Below are positions 35,162-43,146 of a DNA stretch of 64,000 nucleotides, one piece after another. The stretch spans positions 744,001 to 808,000 of the forward strand of contig NZ_JAHCLT010000001.1 of NCBI RefSeq assembly GCF_020005165.1, given 5' to 3'. The position numbers and the translations under genes are program-made. This DNA comes from Kangiella taiwanensis. GTDB taxonomy: Bacteria; Pseudomonadota; Gammaproteobacteria; Enterobacterales; Kangiellaceae. Every line of letters begins with the position of its first letter. Positions within the stretch are counted from its first letter, which is position 1. The notes beneath the pieces are model-generated. The model was not told the DNA's origin, searched no databases, and saw only the letters and a list, made by a program, of their open reading frames with translations.

Positions 35162-37702
35162 ATGGCTTCTGTATTAAAAATTAAGATATTTCTATCATTA
35201 TTAATAACTTGCGTAACATTTCCCCTACAATCGAAGGCCGACGAGCCGACATTGGATTATTACTTCAATCAATCCATAGAGTATTCCGATGATGTTTTAA
35301 CGCCAAAAGATATTTTGGGGCATCAAGTAGGCACTTGGCATGTGCGCCCCGATCAGTCTTTATCCTATTTCCAGTCCTTGTCTCACCTCTCAGACAAGGT
35401 CGCGTTAAAAGAAATTGGCCGCACTCATGAGAACCGCCCATTAATCACGGCTTATATTTCATCTCCGGAGAATCTTGCTCGCTTGGATGAGATTAAAGCA
35501 TCGCGTGCTGATTTAGATGATTATGAAGGACCGAACTTAGTTTGGATCGGCTATTCGGTGCATGGTAACGAGGCCAGTGGTGCTAATGCTGCATTACTCG
35601 TGGCTTATCGCTTAGCGGCCTCAAAAGAAACTTGGGTTCAGGAGCTACTGGACAATACAGTGGTGATGATAGACCCGATGTTAAACCCAGACGGTATGGG
35701 GCGCTTTGCGCAGTGGGTGAATAGTTATAAAGGCAAACAGTTGGTGAGCGACGCTAACTCAATGGAGCACACGGAAGCTTGGCCGATGGGGCGTACCAAT
35801 CATTATTGGTTTGACTTAAATCGTGATTGGTTATTGTTACAACATCCAGAAAGCCAAGCTCGTGTGAAGCATTTTTATGAATGGCGTCCCCACATCGTGG
35901 GTGACTTTCATGAGATGGGCACTAACTCGACCTATTTCTTCCAGCCGGGCGTCCCCAGTCGTCAAAACCCACTGACCTCAGAAGCTAATTTTGATTTAAC
36001 TGCAGATATTGCTGAATTTCATGCCAAAGCGTTGGATGATTTAGGCGCTGCCTATTACAGCAAAGAAGGTTTTGATGATTTTTATTACGGTAAAGGCTCA
36101 ACGTTCCCAGACATTAACGGTGGTGTAGGCATATTGTTCGAGCAGGCGAGCTCACGAGGCCACTTACAAGAGTCGGTCAATGGTGACCTGAGCTTTCCAT
36201 ACGCCATCCGTAACCAAGTCGCGACTTCGTTCTCGACTTTGAAAGCCTCTTTGGCGATGAAAGATAAGCTGCAAAGCTACCAACGTGACTTTTTTGCTGG
36301 TCGAGCTGACGCCGCAGATGATGATTCGGTTAAAGGGGTAGTTTTCACTTCGAAGGACAAAGGCCGCCTGCAAGAGTTTTTGCGAATTCTAGAGAGCCAT
36401 CAGGTTGCGGTTCGACAAGTGGACAAAGCGATAAAAGTTAATGGCACCGCCTATCCCGCTGATTCGTCTTATGTAGTGAACTTTAATCAACAGCAATATG
36501 GTTTGATTAAGGCCATGTTTGAGACTCGTAAAAAGTTTGAAGACAATACTTTCTACGATGTTTCCGCGTGGACGTTACCGTTGGCGTTTAACGTCGAGTT
36601 TACCCATCTTGACCGTGGTGACCTGTCTCACGTTAGCTCGAAAGAGCTACAAGAGTTCGGGCAAGGCCGTTGGTTTGGAAGCCAAGATCCGGTGGCTGTC
36701 ATTGTCCCGTGGGATAACTTTAATGCGGCGAAAGGGTTAAGCCGTGTGTTGAAAAAAGGCGTTCGAGCCAAAGTCAGCACGAAAAGCTTTAGTCTTAACG
36801 TCGGCAATAGTGAGAAAATGTTTGCGCCTGGCGCTTTGGTCATCCAGCTTCCTGCCAACTCTGAGAAAAAAACGACAACCATGGGTGCGCTTAAAAATGC
36901 CTTTTTAGACGCTGGCGTTGATGTTTTTGGTGTTGATACAGGCTTAGCGCTAAACGGTATCGATTTAGGCAGCCCAAGTATCGAACCGGTTGCTATGCCA
37001 CGACCTTTATTGCTGATTGGTGGTGAAGTATCACCTTATGAGGCTGGTGAAATGTGGCATCTACTGGATACGCGGGTTGAAGTGCCTTTGTCGATGCAGC
37101 ATGCCAATCACGTCGACTTCACCAAACTCGATCGCTACAGCCACTTGATATTGGTGGATGGTTTCTATGCTGATTTGAAACCTGAAGAACACCAAGCATT
37201 AACTGAGTGGATTTCAGAGGGTGGTACTTTGGTGGTGACGCGTACTGCTGCGGAGTGGGCTATTCGCAATAAGCTGGCGACGTTTGAAGTGGATGTTGTT
37301 GAGGAGCCAAAGCCTCAGGGGCATGAGTTCAGCCATCGTGACGATGTGATTGCAAAGGGTATTATTGGCGGCGCTATTTATCAGGCTGATTTGGATAATA
37401 GCCATCCGCTGGCTTATGGTTTGAGCAACGATATGATTGCCTTTACCAAGGCGGGTACTCAGGTTCTAAAACCTGCGGCTCAGGACTTTTTGACTGTGGC
37501 AACCTACACCGAGACGCCACTGGCCGCTGGATATTCATCAAAAGAGAACGTCGAGCGCATAAAAAATACGCCAGCTGTCTTGGCTCAGCGCCTAGAACGT
37601 GGCAGTATCATAGTGTTTAACGACAATCCAGTTTTTAGGGGCTATTGGCTTGGTTCAGCTCGTTTGATGGTCAATAGTTTGTTTTTTAATAAAGCCTTCT
37701 AA
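35162..37702 (+). CDS. Secreted M14-family zinc carboxypeptidase-like protein
   Basis: An 846-residue exported protein from the ATG at 35162, which starts a clean signal peptide ending near QSKADE; a TTG at 35153 would add three residues. The M14 zinc ligands are HGNEAS (about 134), with the second His in GDFHEMG (about 251). The substrate region FDLNRDW and the catalytic Glu region FEQASSRGH (about 327) are also visible. The second half resembles a class I glutamine-amidotransferase-like fold often fused to these peptidases (about 610-840). It would digest peptides in the periplasm or outside the cell. A metzincin-like protease gene follows 41 bases later. Confidence 0.9.
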   Translation: MASVLKIKIFLSLLITCVTFPLQSKADEPTLDYYFNQSIEYSDDVLTPKDILGHQVGTWHVRPDQSLSYFQSLSHLSDKVALKEIGRTHENRPLITAYISSPENLARLDEIKASRADLDDYEGPNLVWIGYSVHGNEASGANAALLVAYRLAASKETWVQELLDNTVVMIDPMLNPDGMGRFAQWVNSYKGKQLVSDANSMEHTEAWPMGRTNHYWFDLNRDWLLLQHPESQARVKHFYEWRPHIVGDFHEMGTNSTYFFQPGVPSRQNPLTSEANFDLTADIAEFHAKALDDLGAAYYSKEGFDDFYYGKGSTFPDINGGVGILFEQASSRGHLQESVNGDLSFPYAIRNQVATSFSTLKASLAMKDKLQSYQRDFFAGRADAADDDSVKGVVFTSKDKGRLQEFLRILESHQVAVRQVDKAIKVNGTAYPADSSYVVNFNQQQYGLIKAMFETRKKFEDNTFYDVSAWTLPLAFNVEFTHLDRGDLSHVSSKELQEFGQGRWFGSQDPVAVIVPWDNFNAAKGLSRVLKKGVRAKVSTKSFSLNVGNSEKMFAPGALVIQLPANSEKKTTTMGALKNAFLDAGVDVFGVDTGLALNGIDLGSPSIEPVAMPRPLLLIGGEVSPYEAGEMWHLLDTRVEVPLSMQHANHVDFTKLDRYSHLILVDGFYADLKPEEHQALTEWISEGGTLVVTRTAAEWAIRNKLATFEVDVVEEPKPQGHEFSHRDDVIAKGIIGGAIYQADLDNSHPLAYGLSNDMIAFTKAGTQVLKPAAQDFLTVATYTETPLAAGYSSKENVERIKNTPAVLAQRLERGSIIVFNDNPVFRGYWLGSARLMVNSLFFNKAF

Positions 37703-37743
37703 TTAGGCGAGTATCAACACAAAAAAGATAAAGGGAATCGCTC

Positions 37744-40125
37744 ATGCGACGAGTTATTCAGTCTACTATTGTTGCGCTAGTTTGCCTTGCATGCGTGAGC
37801 GTCAATGCGGCTAGCTGGTCGGACATTCGAAATCAGTCGAATCGTATTAACGGTTTTATACCGTACCAGGTCAGTAATAGCCAAGGAAAGATCTGGTTAG
37901 AGGTCAGTGAGTTTGAAGAACCGTTTATTATGTTTACGGGCTTGCCATACGGTATTGGTTCGAACGATATTGGCTTAGACCGTGGTCAAATGAGCCAAAG
38001 CCGTTTGGTTCAGTTCGAAAAGTATGGCGATAAGATTTTCCTAAAGCAGTTAAATACTCGCTATCGCGCTGATACTGATAATCAAGCCGAGCGCTCATCG
38101 GTCGAACAGGCGTTCGCCAGCTCGGTACTATACGGTTTTAAAGTCGAAGCGCGCTCAGGGAAGCGTCACCTGATCGATATGTCACCGTTTCTTTTACAGG
38201 ATCTGCATGGCGTAGGTCAACGTTTACAAGCGACTAATCAAGGCTCGTATGGCGTTGATACTTCTCGCTCAGCGTTAGTCACACAGAGCAGTAAGAACTT
38301 CCCTAAAAATACCGTTTTTGAATCAATTCTGACCTTTAAGGGCTCTAATCCAGGCGAATATGTGCGCCAAGTAACGCCATCGCCAGACGCTATTACGGTG
38401 CAGCAGCAAGTGCAGTTTGTAGCCTTACCAGATGACGGCTATCAACCTCGCAAATTTCACCCCAAAAGTGGCTTCTTTGAGCTGACCTATGCTGATTATG
38501 CGACGCCATTGACTCAGAGTTTAGAGAAAAAGCTGATCTACCGTCATCGTATTACGCGTGATAAAGAGGGTAATATTGAGCCGATTACTTTCTATCTTGA
38601 TCCTGGCGCGCCAGAGCCAGTGCGTACGGCTTTGTTAGAAGGTGCAAAATGGTGGGGGGATGCCTTTGACGCCGTTGGCTTAGAGGGTGCTTATGAAGTA
38701 AAAATGTTGCCACAAGACGCGGATCCGTTAGACGTACGTTATAACGTGATTCAATGGGTTCACCGTGCAACTCGTGGTTGGTCTTACGGCATGGTGATGG
38801 CTGATCCTCGTACGGGTGAAATTCTGAAAGGTCACGTGACCTTAGGTTCATTACGTGTGCGCCAAGACTTGTTGATTGCTAACGCACTGACCGGCTCAGC
38901 AACAAACGACGATAAAGAACAGAAAGCCTTGGACATGGCCTTAGCTCGTATTCGTCAACTGTCGGCGCATGAAGTTGGGCACACCTTAGGCATTGCGCAC
39001 AATTTTGCAGCGAGCGTGAATAATCGCGCCTCAGTCATGGATTACCCACACCCCCTGGTCACTTTAAATAACGGTAATATTTCTTTAGAGAATGCTTACG
39101 CCGAGGGGATTGGCCGTTGGGACATCGAAACGGTTCGCTACGGTTATGCTGAATTTGAAGAAGGCGAAGAAGACGAGGCACTGCGTCAAATCGTGCGTGA
39201 CGCTAGCTCGAAAGGTTTGTTCTTTATATCTGATGCTGATGCTCGTCCGCAAGGCGGCTCACAAGCAGAAGCTCATTTATGGGACAATGGCGCAGATCCA
39301 GCGCAAGAATTAAGTCGAGTGCTACAGGTTCGTCAGCAGGCATTACAAAACTTTGGTCATGCTAATTTAAAGGACGGCCAGCCGTATTCTGAGCTGGCTG
39401 AGACCTTAGTCCCTTTATATTTATTCCATCGTTATCAAGTTGAAGCTGCGGTGAAGTTGCTTGGCGGTGTGCATTTCGAGTACAGCGTTAAGGGCGATAG
39501 CTATAAGCCAGTACGACCTGTATCGAAAGAGCAACAGGATGCTGCGTTAGAGATGCTACTCTCGACCTTATCTGTTGAGCAGTTGCAGGTGCCGGATCAT
39601 ATTCTTAGCATGATTCCACCGAAAGCCTATGGTTATTACAAGAATCGTGAAAGCTTCCCGAGCCAGACTGGCTCAGCTTTAGACCCTGTGGCGATGGCCG
39701 ATGTGGTGGCACAGCATACATTGAAGTTGATGCTAAATCCTCAGAGGCTGGCTCGATTAATGCAACAAAAAGCACAGTCGCCTGAGTTGCTCGGTCTTGA
39801 AGGAATGTTGAGTGAGTTGCTGGTGGCGACCTTACGCAGTACTGAGAGCCAGGGTTTAGGTGCTTTGATACAACAGCGAGTTGATTACTTAACAGTGAAA
39901 CATATTCTAGTTGCCGCCGCTAACCCAGAAGCTTCACCAGAAGTACGTGCTCACCTACACACTGAGATTGGTAAGCTTGGTGCATGGTTGGTGACGCAAG
40001 CGAAGCGTAATCCAGTGCGTTACTTGTGGCTAAAAGACTTGGTTGAGAAGTATCAGGCGGGTGAGTTCGAGGTCGACTACGTTAAACCACTTGAGATGCC
40101 ACCAGGTTCTCCAATTGGTATGTAA
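37744..40125 (+). CDS. Secreted zinc-dependent metalloprotease (DUF5117/DUF4953 type)
   Basis: A 793-residue exported protein with a signal peptide (about 1-22). The zinc site HEVGHTLGIAH (about 409-419) is the extended HExxHxxGxxH form, followed by a Met-turn-like NNRASVMDYPHP, so the catalytic core is metzincin-like. N- and C-terminal parts resemble DUF5117 and DUF4953 domains, known mainly from marine and soil bacteria. The start has a GGAA site. It follows the M14 peptidase gene by 41 bases and is probably co-transcribed, which suggests a joint role in protein or peptide scavenging. Confidence 0.88.
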   Translation: MRRVIQSTIVALVCLACVSVNAASWSDIRNQSNRINGFIPYQVSNSQGKIWLEVSEFEEPFIMFTGLPYGIGSNDIGLDRGQMSQSRLVQFEKYGDKIFLKQLNTRYRADTDNQAERSSVEQAFASSVLYGFKVEARSGKRHLIDMSPFLLQDLHGVGQRLQATNQGSYGVDTSRSALVTQSSKNFPKNTVFESILTFKGSNPGEYVRQVTPSPDAITVQQQVQFVALPDDGYQPRKFHPKSGFFELTYADYATPLTQSLEKKLIYRHRITRDKEGNIEPITFYLDPGAPEPVRTALLEGAKWWGDAFDAVGLEGAYEVKMLPQDADPLDVRYNVIQWVHRATRGWSYGMVMADPRTGEILKGHVTLGSLRVRQDLLIANALTGSATNDDKEQKALDMALARIRQLSAHEVGHTLGIAHNFAASVNNRASVMDYPHPLVTLNNGNISLENAYAEGIGRWDIETVRYGYAEFEEGEEDEALRQIVRDASSKGLFFISDADARPQGGSQAEAHLWDNGADPAQELSRVLQVRQQALQNFGHANLKDGQPYSELAETLVPLYLFHRYQVEAAVKLLGGVHFEYSVKGDSYKPVRPVSKEQQDAALEMLLSTLSVEQLQVPDHILSMIPPKAYGYYKNRESFPSQTGSALDPVAMADVVAQHTLKLMLNPQRLARLMQQKAQSPELLGLEGMLSELLVATLRSTESQGLGALIQQRVDYLTVKHILVAAANPEASPEVRAHLHTEIGKLGAWLVTQAKRNPVRYLWLKDLVEKYQAGEFEVDYVKPLEMPPGSPIGM

Positions 40126-40148
40126 TACTGATAAACACAATAAAAAAG

Positions 40149-40170
40149 AAGCCGCGTAAAGCGGCTTTTT
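40149..40170 (+). terminator. Terminator of the tandem protease operon
   Basis: A 7-base-pair stem pairs 40149-40155 with 40161-40167 (AAGCCGC/GCGGCTT) around GTAAA, followed by a T-run. It lies 23 bases after the metalloprotease stop codon. Confidence 0.8.
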
Positions 40171-40175
40171 AATGT

Positions 40176-40296
40176 CATTATCACATTGTCATGGATAATG
40201 TTAGGAGAGAAAAAGCTGACCTTGAGAGTGGGGAGTCGGATAACACTAAGGGGGTATGTGTTAGGGGAACTTGATATCCGAGCCTCTCAAGGTCAG
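40176..40296. other. Densely structured intergenic element with nested inverted repeats
   Basis: After the terminator, a 121-base segment with no reading frame contains several exact inverted repeats. A 7-base-pair repeat pairs 40176-40182 with 40194-40200. A 13-base-pair repeat pairs 40216-40228 with 40284-40296 (CTGACCTTGAGAG/CTCTCAAGGTCAG). Nested inside it are a 7-base-pair repeat, 40236-40242 with 40275-40281 (TCGGATA/TATCCGA), and a 4-base-pair ACAC/GTGT stem, 40243-40246 with 40258-40261. The nesting would fold as one long interrupted arm. It could be a small RNA, a REP/MITE-like repeat or a regulatory site; I cannot assign it. Confidence 0.6.
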
Positions 40297-40327
40297 GAAA
40301 CACTAACTAATCGATAAGCCTATCCTT

Positions 40328-40906
40328 TTACCAACCTATTACCGAACCCAGGATGATGCCTACAGCTAACGGCTCCCAGTAGCGGTGGTGGCAATACCTG
40401 GTATGAATGTGGTGTCTTGGGAAAGGATGATAGTAACCACCGTAGTAGTACCAGTCTTGTCCTAAGTAATACACGCTGACAGGATAGTTTCTTGGGTGGT
40501 AATGTCTGTAGTGACGATGCTTATATCGCGGACGGTCGTGATTACGATAGCGATCATGGCTACGGTAATGGCGTCTTTCATGTGACGCGTGGCGACGACG
40601 ATCATTGTCGCGATAACGATGTTCTCTGCGATCGTGGCGATCGGCGTGTCGATCTGCTCGACGTTCTGAACGGCGCTCAGCTCGACGATCTGCTCTACGG
40701 TCGGCACGGTGCTCGGCCCGTCGTTCTGCACGATGATTGGTGGCTCGATGGTTACTACGATGGTTTGCACCATGATCTCGAGCACTGCTAGAGCTGTAAC
40801 TCGAACCTCTATCTGCCTTCTGGCCGTTATGTTCTTTGGCTTCGCCAACCTGCGAAAAGCCCAGTAACAGGGACGCGCTTATTGCAGATATGATGACTTT
40901 ATTCAT
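40328..40906 (-). CDS. Secreted Arg/His/Tyr-rich low-complexity protein, unknown function
   Basis: I do not recognise this protein beyond its composition. From the ATG at 40906, which has a GGAG site 7 bases upstream, it has 192 residues; an in-frame start at 40927 is less likely. A signal peptide (MNKVIISAISASLLLGFSQV) is followed by a Ser-rich stretch. A tandem Arg-rich repeat comes next, with four-residue units such as RAER, RADR and RADH (about 50-95). A His/Arg/Tyr region and a YYLGQDWYYYGGYYHPF block follow, and the protein ends in a short hydrophobic segment. The tail recalls small exported metal- or envelope-associated proteins such as RcnB, but that is only a resemblance. Confidence 0.72.
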   Translation of the reverse strand: MNKVIISAISASLLLGFSQVGEAKEHNGQKADRGSSYSSSSARDHGANHRSNHRATNHRAERRAEHRADRRADRRAERRSERRADRHADRHDRREHRYRDNDRRRHASHERRHYRSHDRYRNHDRPRYKHRHYRHYHPRNYPVSVYYLGQDWYYYGGYYHPFPRHHIHTRYCHHRYWEPLAVGIILGSVIGW

Positions 40907-41055
40907 GGCTAACTCCTCGAAAAACACTATAATACGGTTACGAGTGAGAGGGTTGCTTTGTTATGATGACCTTGCTCATTCGTTATCAGCTACTATATAA
41001 AATGTAAACTGAATTATTACTGAACATCATTTAACCAGTGAATAAGGACCAAGCC

Positions 41056-41529
41056 TTGGATATTCGAGCCTGTACTATTGAAGATTTAGAGCTGTTAGTA
41101 CCAGCGTTTGATCAATACCGCCAATTTTACCGTCAGGAATCTCAGCCTGAGCAAGTCCGTGAGTTTCTTAAGCCCTTGATTGAAGAAGAAAAATCCAAGA
41201 TCTTCTTATCGTTTGAAGAGGGTGAGTTAACGGGCTTTATTCAACTGTACCCTTCGTTTTCAAGCATCGGCTTGGCGCCAATCTGGGTGTTAAATGATTT
41301 CTTCATTTTTGGTGGCTCAGACAGACGCCAAATTGCCAAAGGCTTATTGGATGCCGCTAAAATGTTGTGTGAAGCGAGTAAAGGGGTCCGTGTTGAGGTG
41401 ACAACCCGTAAGGAAAATCACCGTCTGCACAAGATTTACCGCGATTACGGCTTCGAGAAAGACTACAAGTACGATTACTACTTCTTACGTCTGTCGAAAG
41501 ACGAGCCAGCGTCTACCATGTTGAAATAG
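41056..41529 (+). CDS. GNAT-family N-acetyltransferase
   Basis: About 157 residues from the TTG at 41056, which has AAGGA 7 bases upstream and gives the usual family start (M-D-I-R-A); an in-frame GTG at 41038 would add six residues but has a weak site. The GNAT acetyl-CoA fold is recognisable from DIRACTIEDLELLVPAFDQY at the N-terminus, the central FIQLYPSFSSIGLAPIWVL strand and the late HRLHKIYRDYGFEKD helix. The acceptor substrate cannot be deduced. It stands alone between the repeat protein and an antiporter gene. Confidence 0.86.
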   Translation: MDIRACTIEDLELLVPAFDQYRQFYRQESQPEQVREFLKPLIEEEKSKIFLSFEEGELTGFIQLYPSFSSIGLAPIWVLNDFFIFGGSDRRQIAKGLLDAAKMLCEASKGVRVEVTTRKENHRLHKIYRDYGFEKDYKYDYYFLRLSKDEPASTMLK

Positions 41530-41612
41530 ACTGCTAGATATCTGTTTGTTGAATTACCGAGGTAACTTAGTTATAGTTGCCTCTTGCGCTGATTTGTTCC
41601 GCTTGCGGGCGC

Positions 41613-41660
41613 ACTCTTTAATAGACGTTATTAACAAAACGTTTTCAACGTCAAAAGAGT
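41613..41660 (+). promoter_or_regulatory. Imperfect hairpin in the nhaC leader
   Basis: In the 210 bases before the antiporter gene, 41613-41619 (ACTCTTT) pairs with 41654-41660 (AAAGAGT). Inside it, 41624-41629 (GACGTT) pairs with 41647-41652 (AACGTC). The loop contains the palindrome AAAACGTTTT (41636-41645). The structure lies 80 bases upstream of the ATG and could be a leader RNA stem or a protein-binding site. No known riboswitch was matched. Confidence 0.4.
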
Positions 41661-41739
41661 AAAACTGCTAAAGAGAGCTTCAAAAAGCCCCTTCTGTCCG
41701 CAAGCCACAATCATAAGTGATAAAACCTAGGTATTTTGC

Positions 41740-43146
41740 ATGACAGAAAAAACCATCTCCGCCGATGACAAAACCACGGCGAACCCGAACATCCGAGACA
41801 GCCAACTGAACCAAGCGTCGTCCCACGTAACGCCAAGTTTTATTCCGCTCATCCCAATGCTGGTCTTTTTTGTTCTGTTTCTCGGAACGGGTATTTATTA
41901 CAGTGTGACCGGTGTCGAAGATGCGTTTTATCAATTGCCTGCGCCGATTGCAATTCTGCCTGCTATCGCCTTATCCATTTTATTAGCAAAAGCTACGATC
42001 GAGACCAGCATTAAGCATTTATTAGCGGGCATGGGCGACAGTAATATCATCGCCATGTGTTTGATTTACTTGTTAGCAGGCGCTTTCGGTGCATTAACCA
42101 CACAAATTGGTGCTGTTTCTGCGGTAGTGAATTTGTGCTTAGACCTTATACCTTCATCGTTTATCTTGCCAGGGTTATTTCTGATTGCCGCGGTGGTGTC
42201 GTTTTCGATGGGGACCTCGATGGGAACCTTGGCTGCGTTAGCGCCAATCGGCGTCGGTTTGACGGAAAGCTTGCAAGTGTCGCCTGCTTTGGTCGCGGGA
42301 ATCTTGCTTAGTGGCGCCATGTTTGGTGATAACTTATCCGTTATTTCGGATACCACAATTGCAGCGATTCGTACGCAAGGCGCGACAGCGACTGATAAGT
42401 TAAAACAAAATGCACGCTGGGCCATTCCGGCTGCACTAGTCACAGTGGTGCTTTATAGTATTTTCGCCGGAGAAGGCGAGGCTGTGACCATTGGTGACTA
42501 CGAATGGTATAACCTGATTCCTTACGCCTTTATTCTCGGCTTGGCCTTGCTCGGCTGGAATGTCTTTGTGATTCTAGCCATTGGTATCGTGGTCGCGATC
42601 GTGATTGGCCTTGTCGGTGGTGGCTTTAGCCAAGAAGCAGGTGTTGCTGTCACCATGTATCAGGGCTTCAGCAGTATGCAAGAAATCTTCTTATTGTCGA
42701 TGTTAGTCGGTGGCCTCGGGGGGCTTATCAAGGCACAAGGTGGCCTGCAATGGTTAGTACAGAAAATCAGCCAGCTGTTCAGCGTGACCAAGTCGCAGCT
42801 AAGGGCGAAGTTTGCCATTCTAAGTACCACCGCGGTGACTAATTTGGCGATTGCCAATAATACCGTGAGTATTGTGTTAACCGGTGATGTGACTCATGAA
42901 TTGGCAAAAAAGAATAAGGTACTGCCAAAGCAGAGTGCGAGCCTGGTGGATATTGGGGCTTGTAGTATCCAGGGGGTATTGCCTTACGGCGCGCAGTGTT
43001 TATTACTTGGCGCGAGCTTTTCAATTTCACCATTGGCACCGGGGCAGTACGCTTGGTATTTGCCGATTCTGCTGATTATCGCCTTGGTGGGAACCTTTAA
43101 AACCAAGCCGACAACTGATGCTCAGTTAGCAGAGTCTAAACGTTAA
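41740..43146 (+). CDS. NhaC-family Na+/H+ antiporter
   Basis: A 468-residue inner-membrane protein with a hydrophilic N-terminal tail of about 30 residues and 11-12 membrane segments. The family blocks include the acidic transport region LLSGAMFGDNLSVISDTTIAA (about 187-207) and LAIANNTVSIVLTGDVTHEL near the C-terminus. It is expected to expel sodium in exchange for protons, in keeping with a marine habitat; amino-acid-linked exchange in the same superfamily is an alternative. It converges on a MATE gene with a 4-base overlap of the two stop regions. Confidence 0.88.
   Translation: MTEKTISADDKTTANPNIRDSQLNQASSHVTPSFIPLIPMLVFFVLFLGTGIYYSVTGVEDAFYQLPAPIAILPAIALSILLAKATIETSIKHLLAGMGDSNIIAMCLIYLLAGAFGALTTQIGAVSAVVNLCLDLIPSSFILPGLFLIAAVVSFSMGTSMGTLAALAPIGVGLTESLQVSPALVAGILLSGAMFGDNLSVISDTTIAAIRTQGATATDKLKQNARWAIPAALVTVVLYSIFAGEGEAVTIGDYEWYNLIPYAFILGLALLGWNVFVILAIGIVVAIVIGLVGGGFSQEAGVAVTMYQGFSSMQEIFLLSMLVGGLGGLIKAQGGLQWLVQKISQLFSVTKSQLRAKFAILSTTAVTNLAIANNTVSIVLTGDVTHELAKKNKVLPKQSASLVDIGACSIQGVLPYGAQCLLLGASFSISPLAPGQYAWYLPILLIIALVGTFKTKPTTDAQLAESKR

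Noticed and set aside
40492-40791. Plus-strand frame antisense to the Arg-rich repeat protein
   Set aside because: The repetitive GATCGTCGA-like sequence keeps several frames open. Only the minus-strand frame has a signal peptide and a ribosome-binding site.
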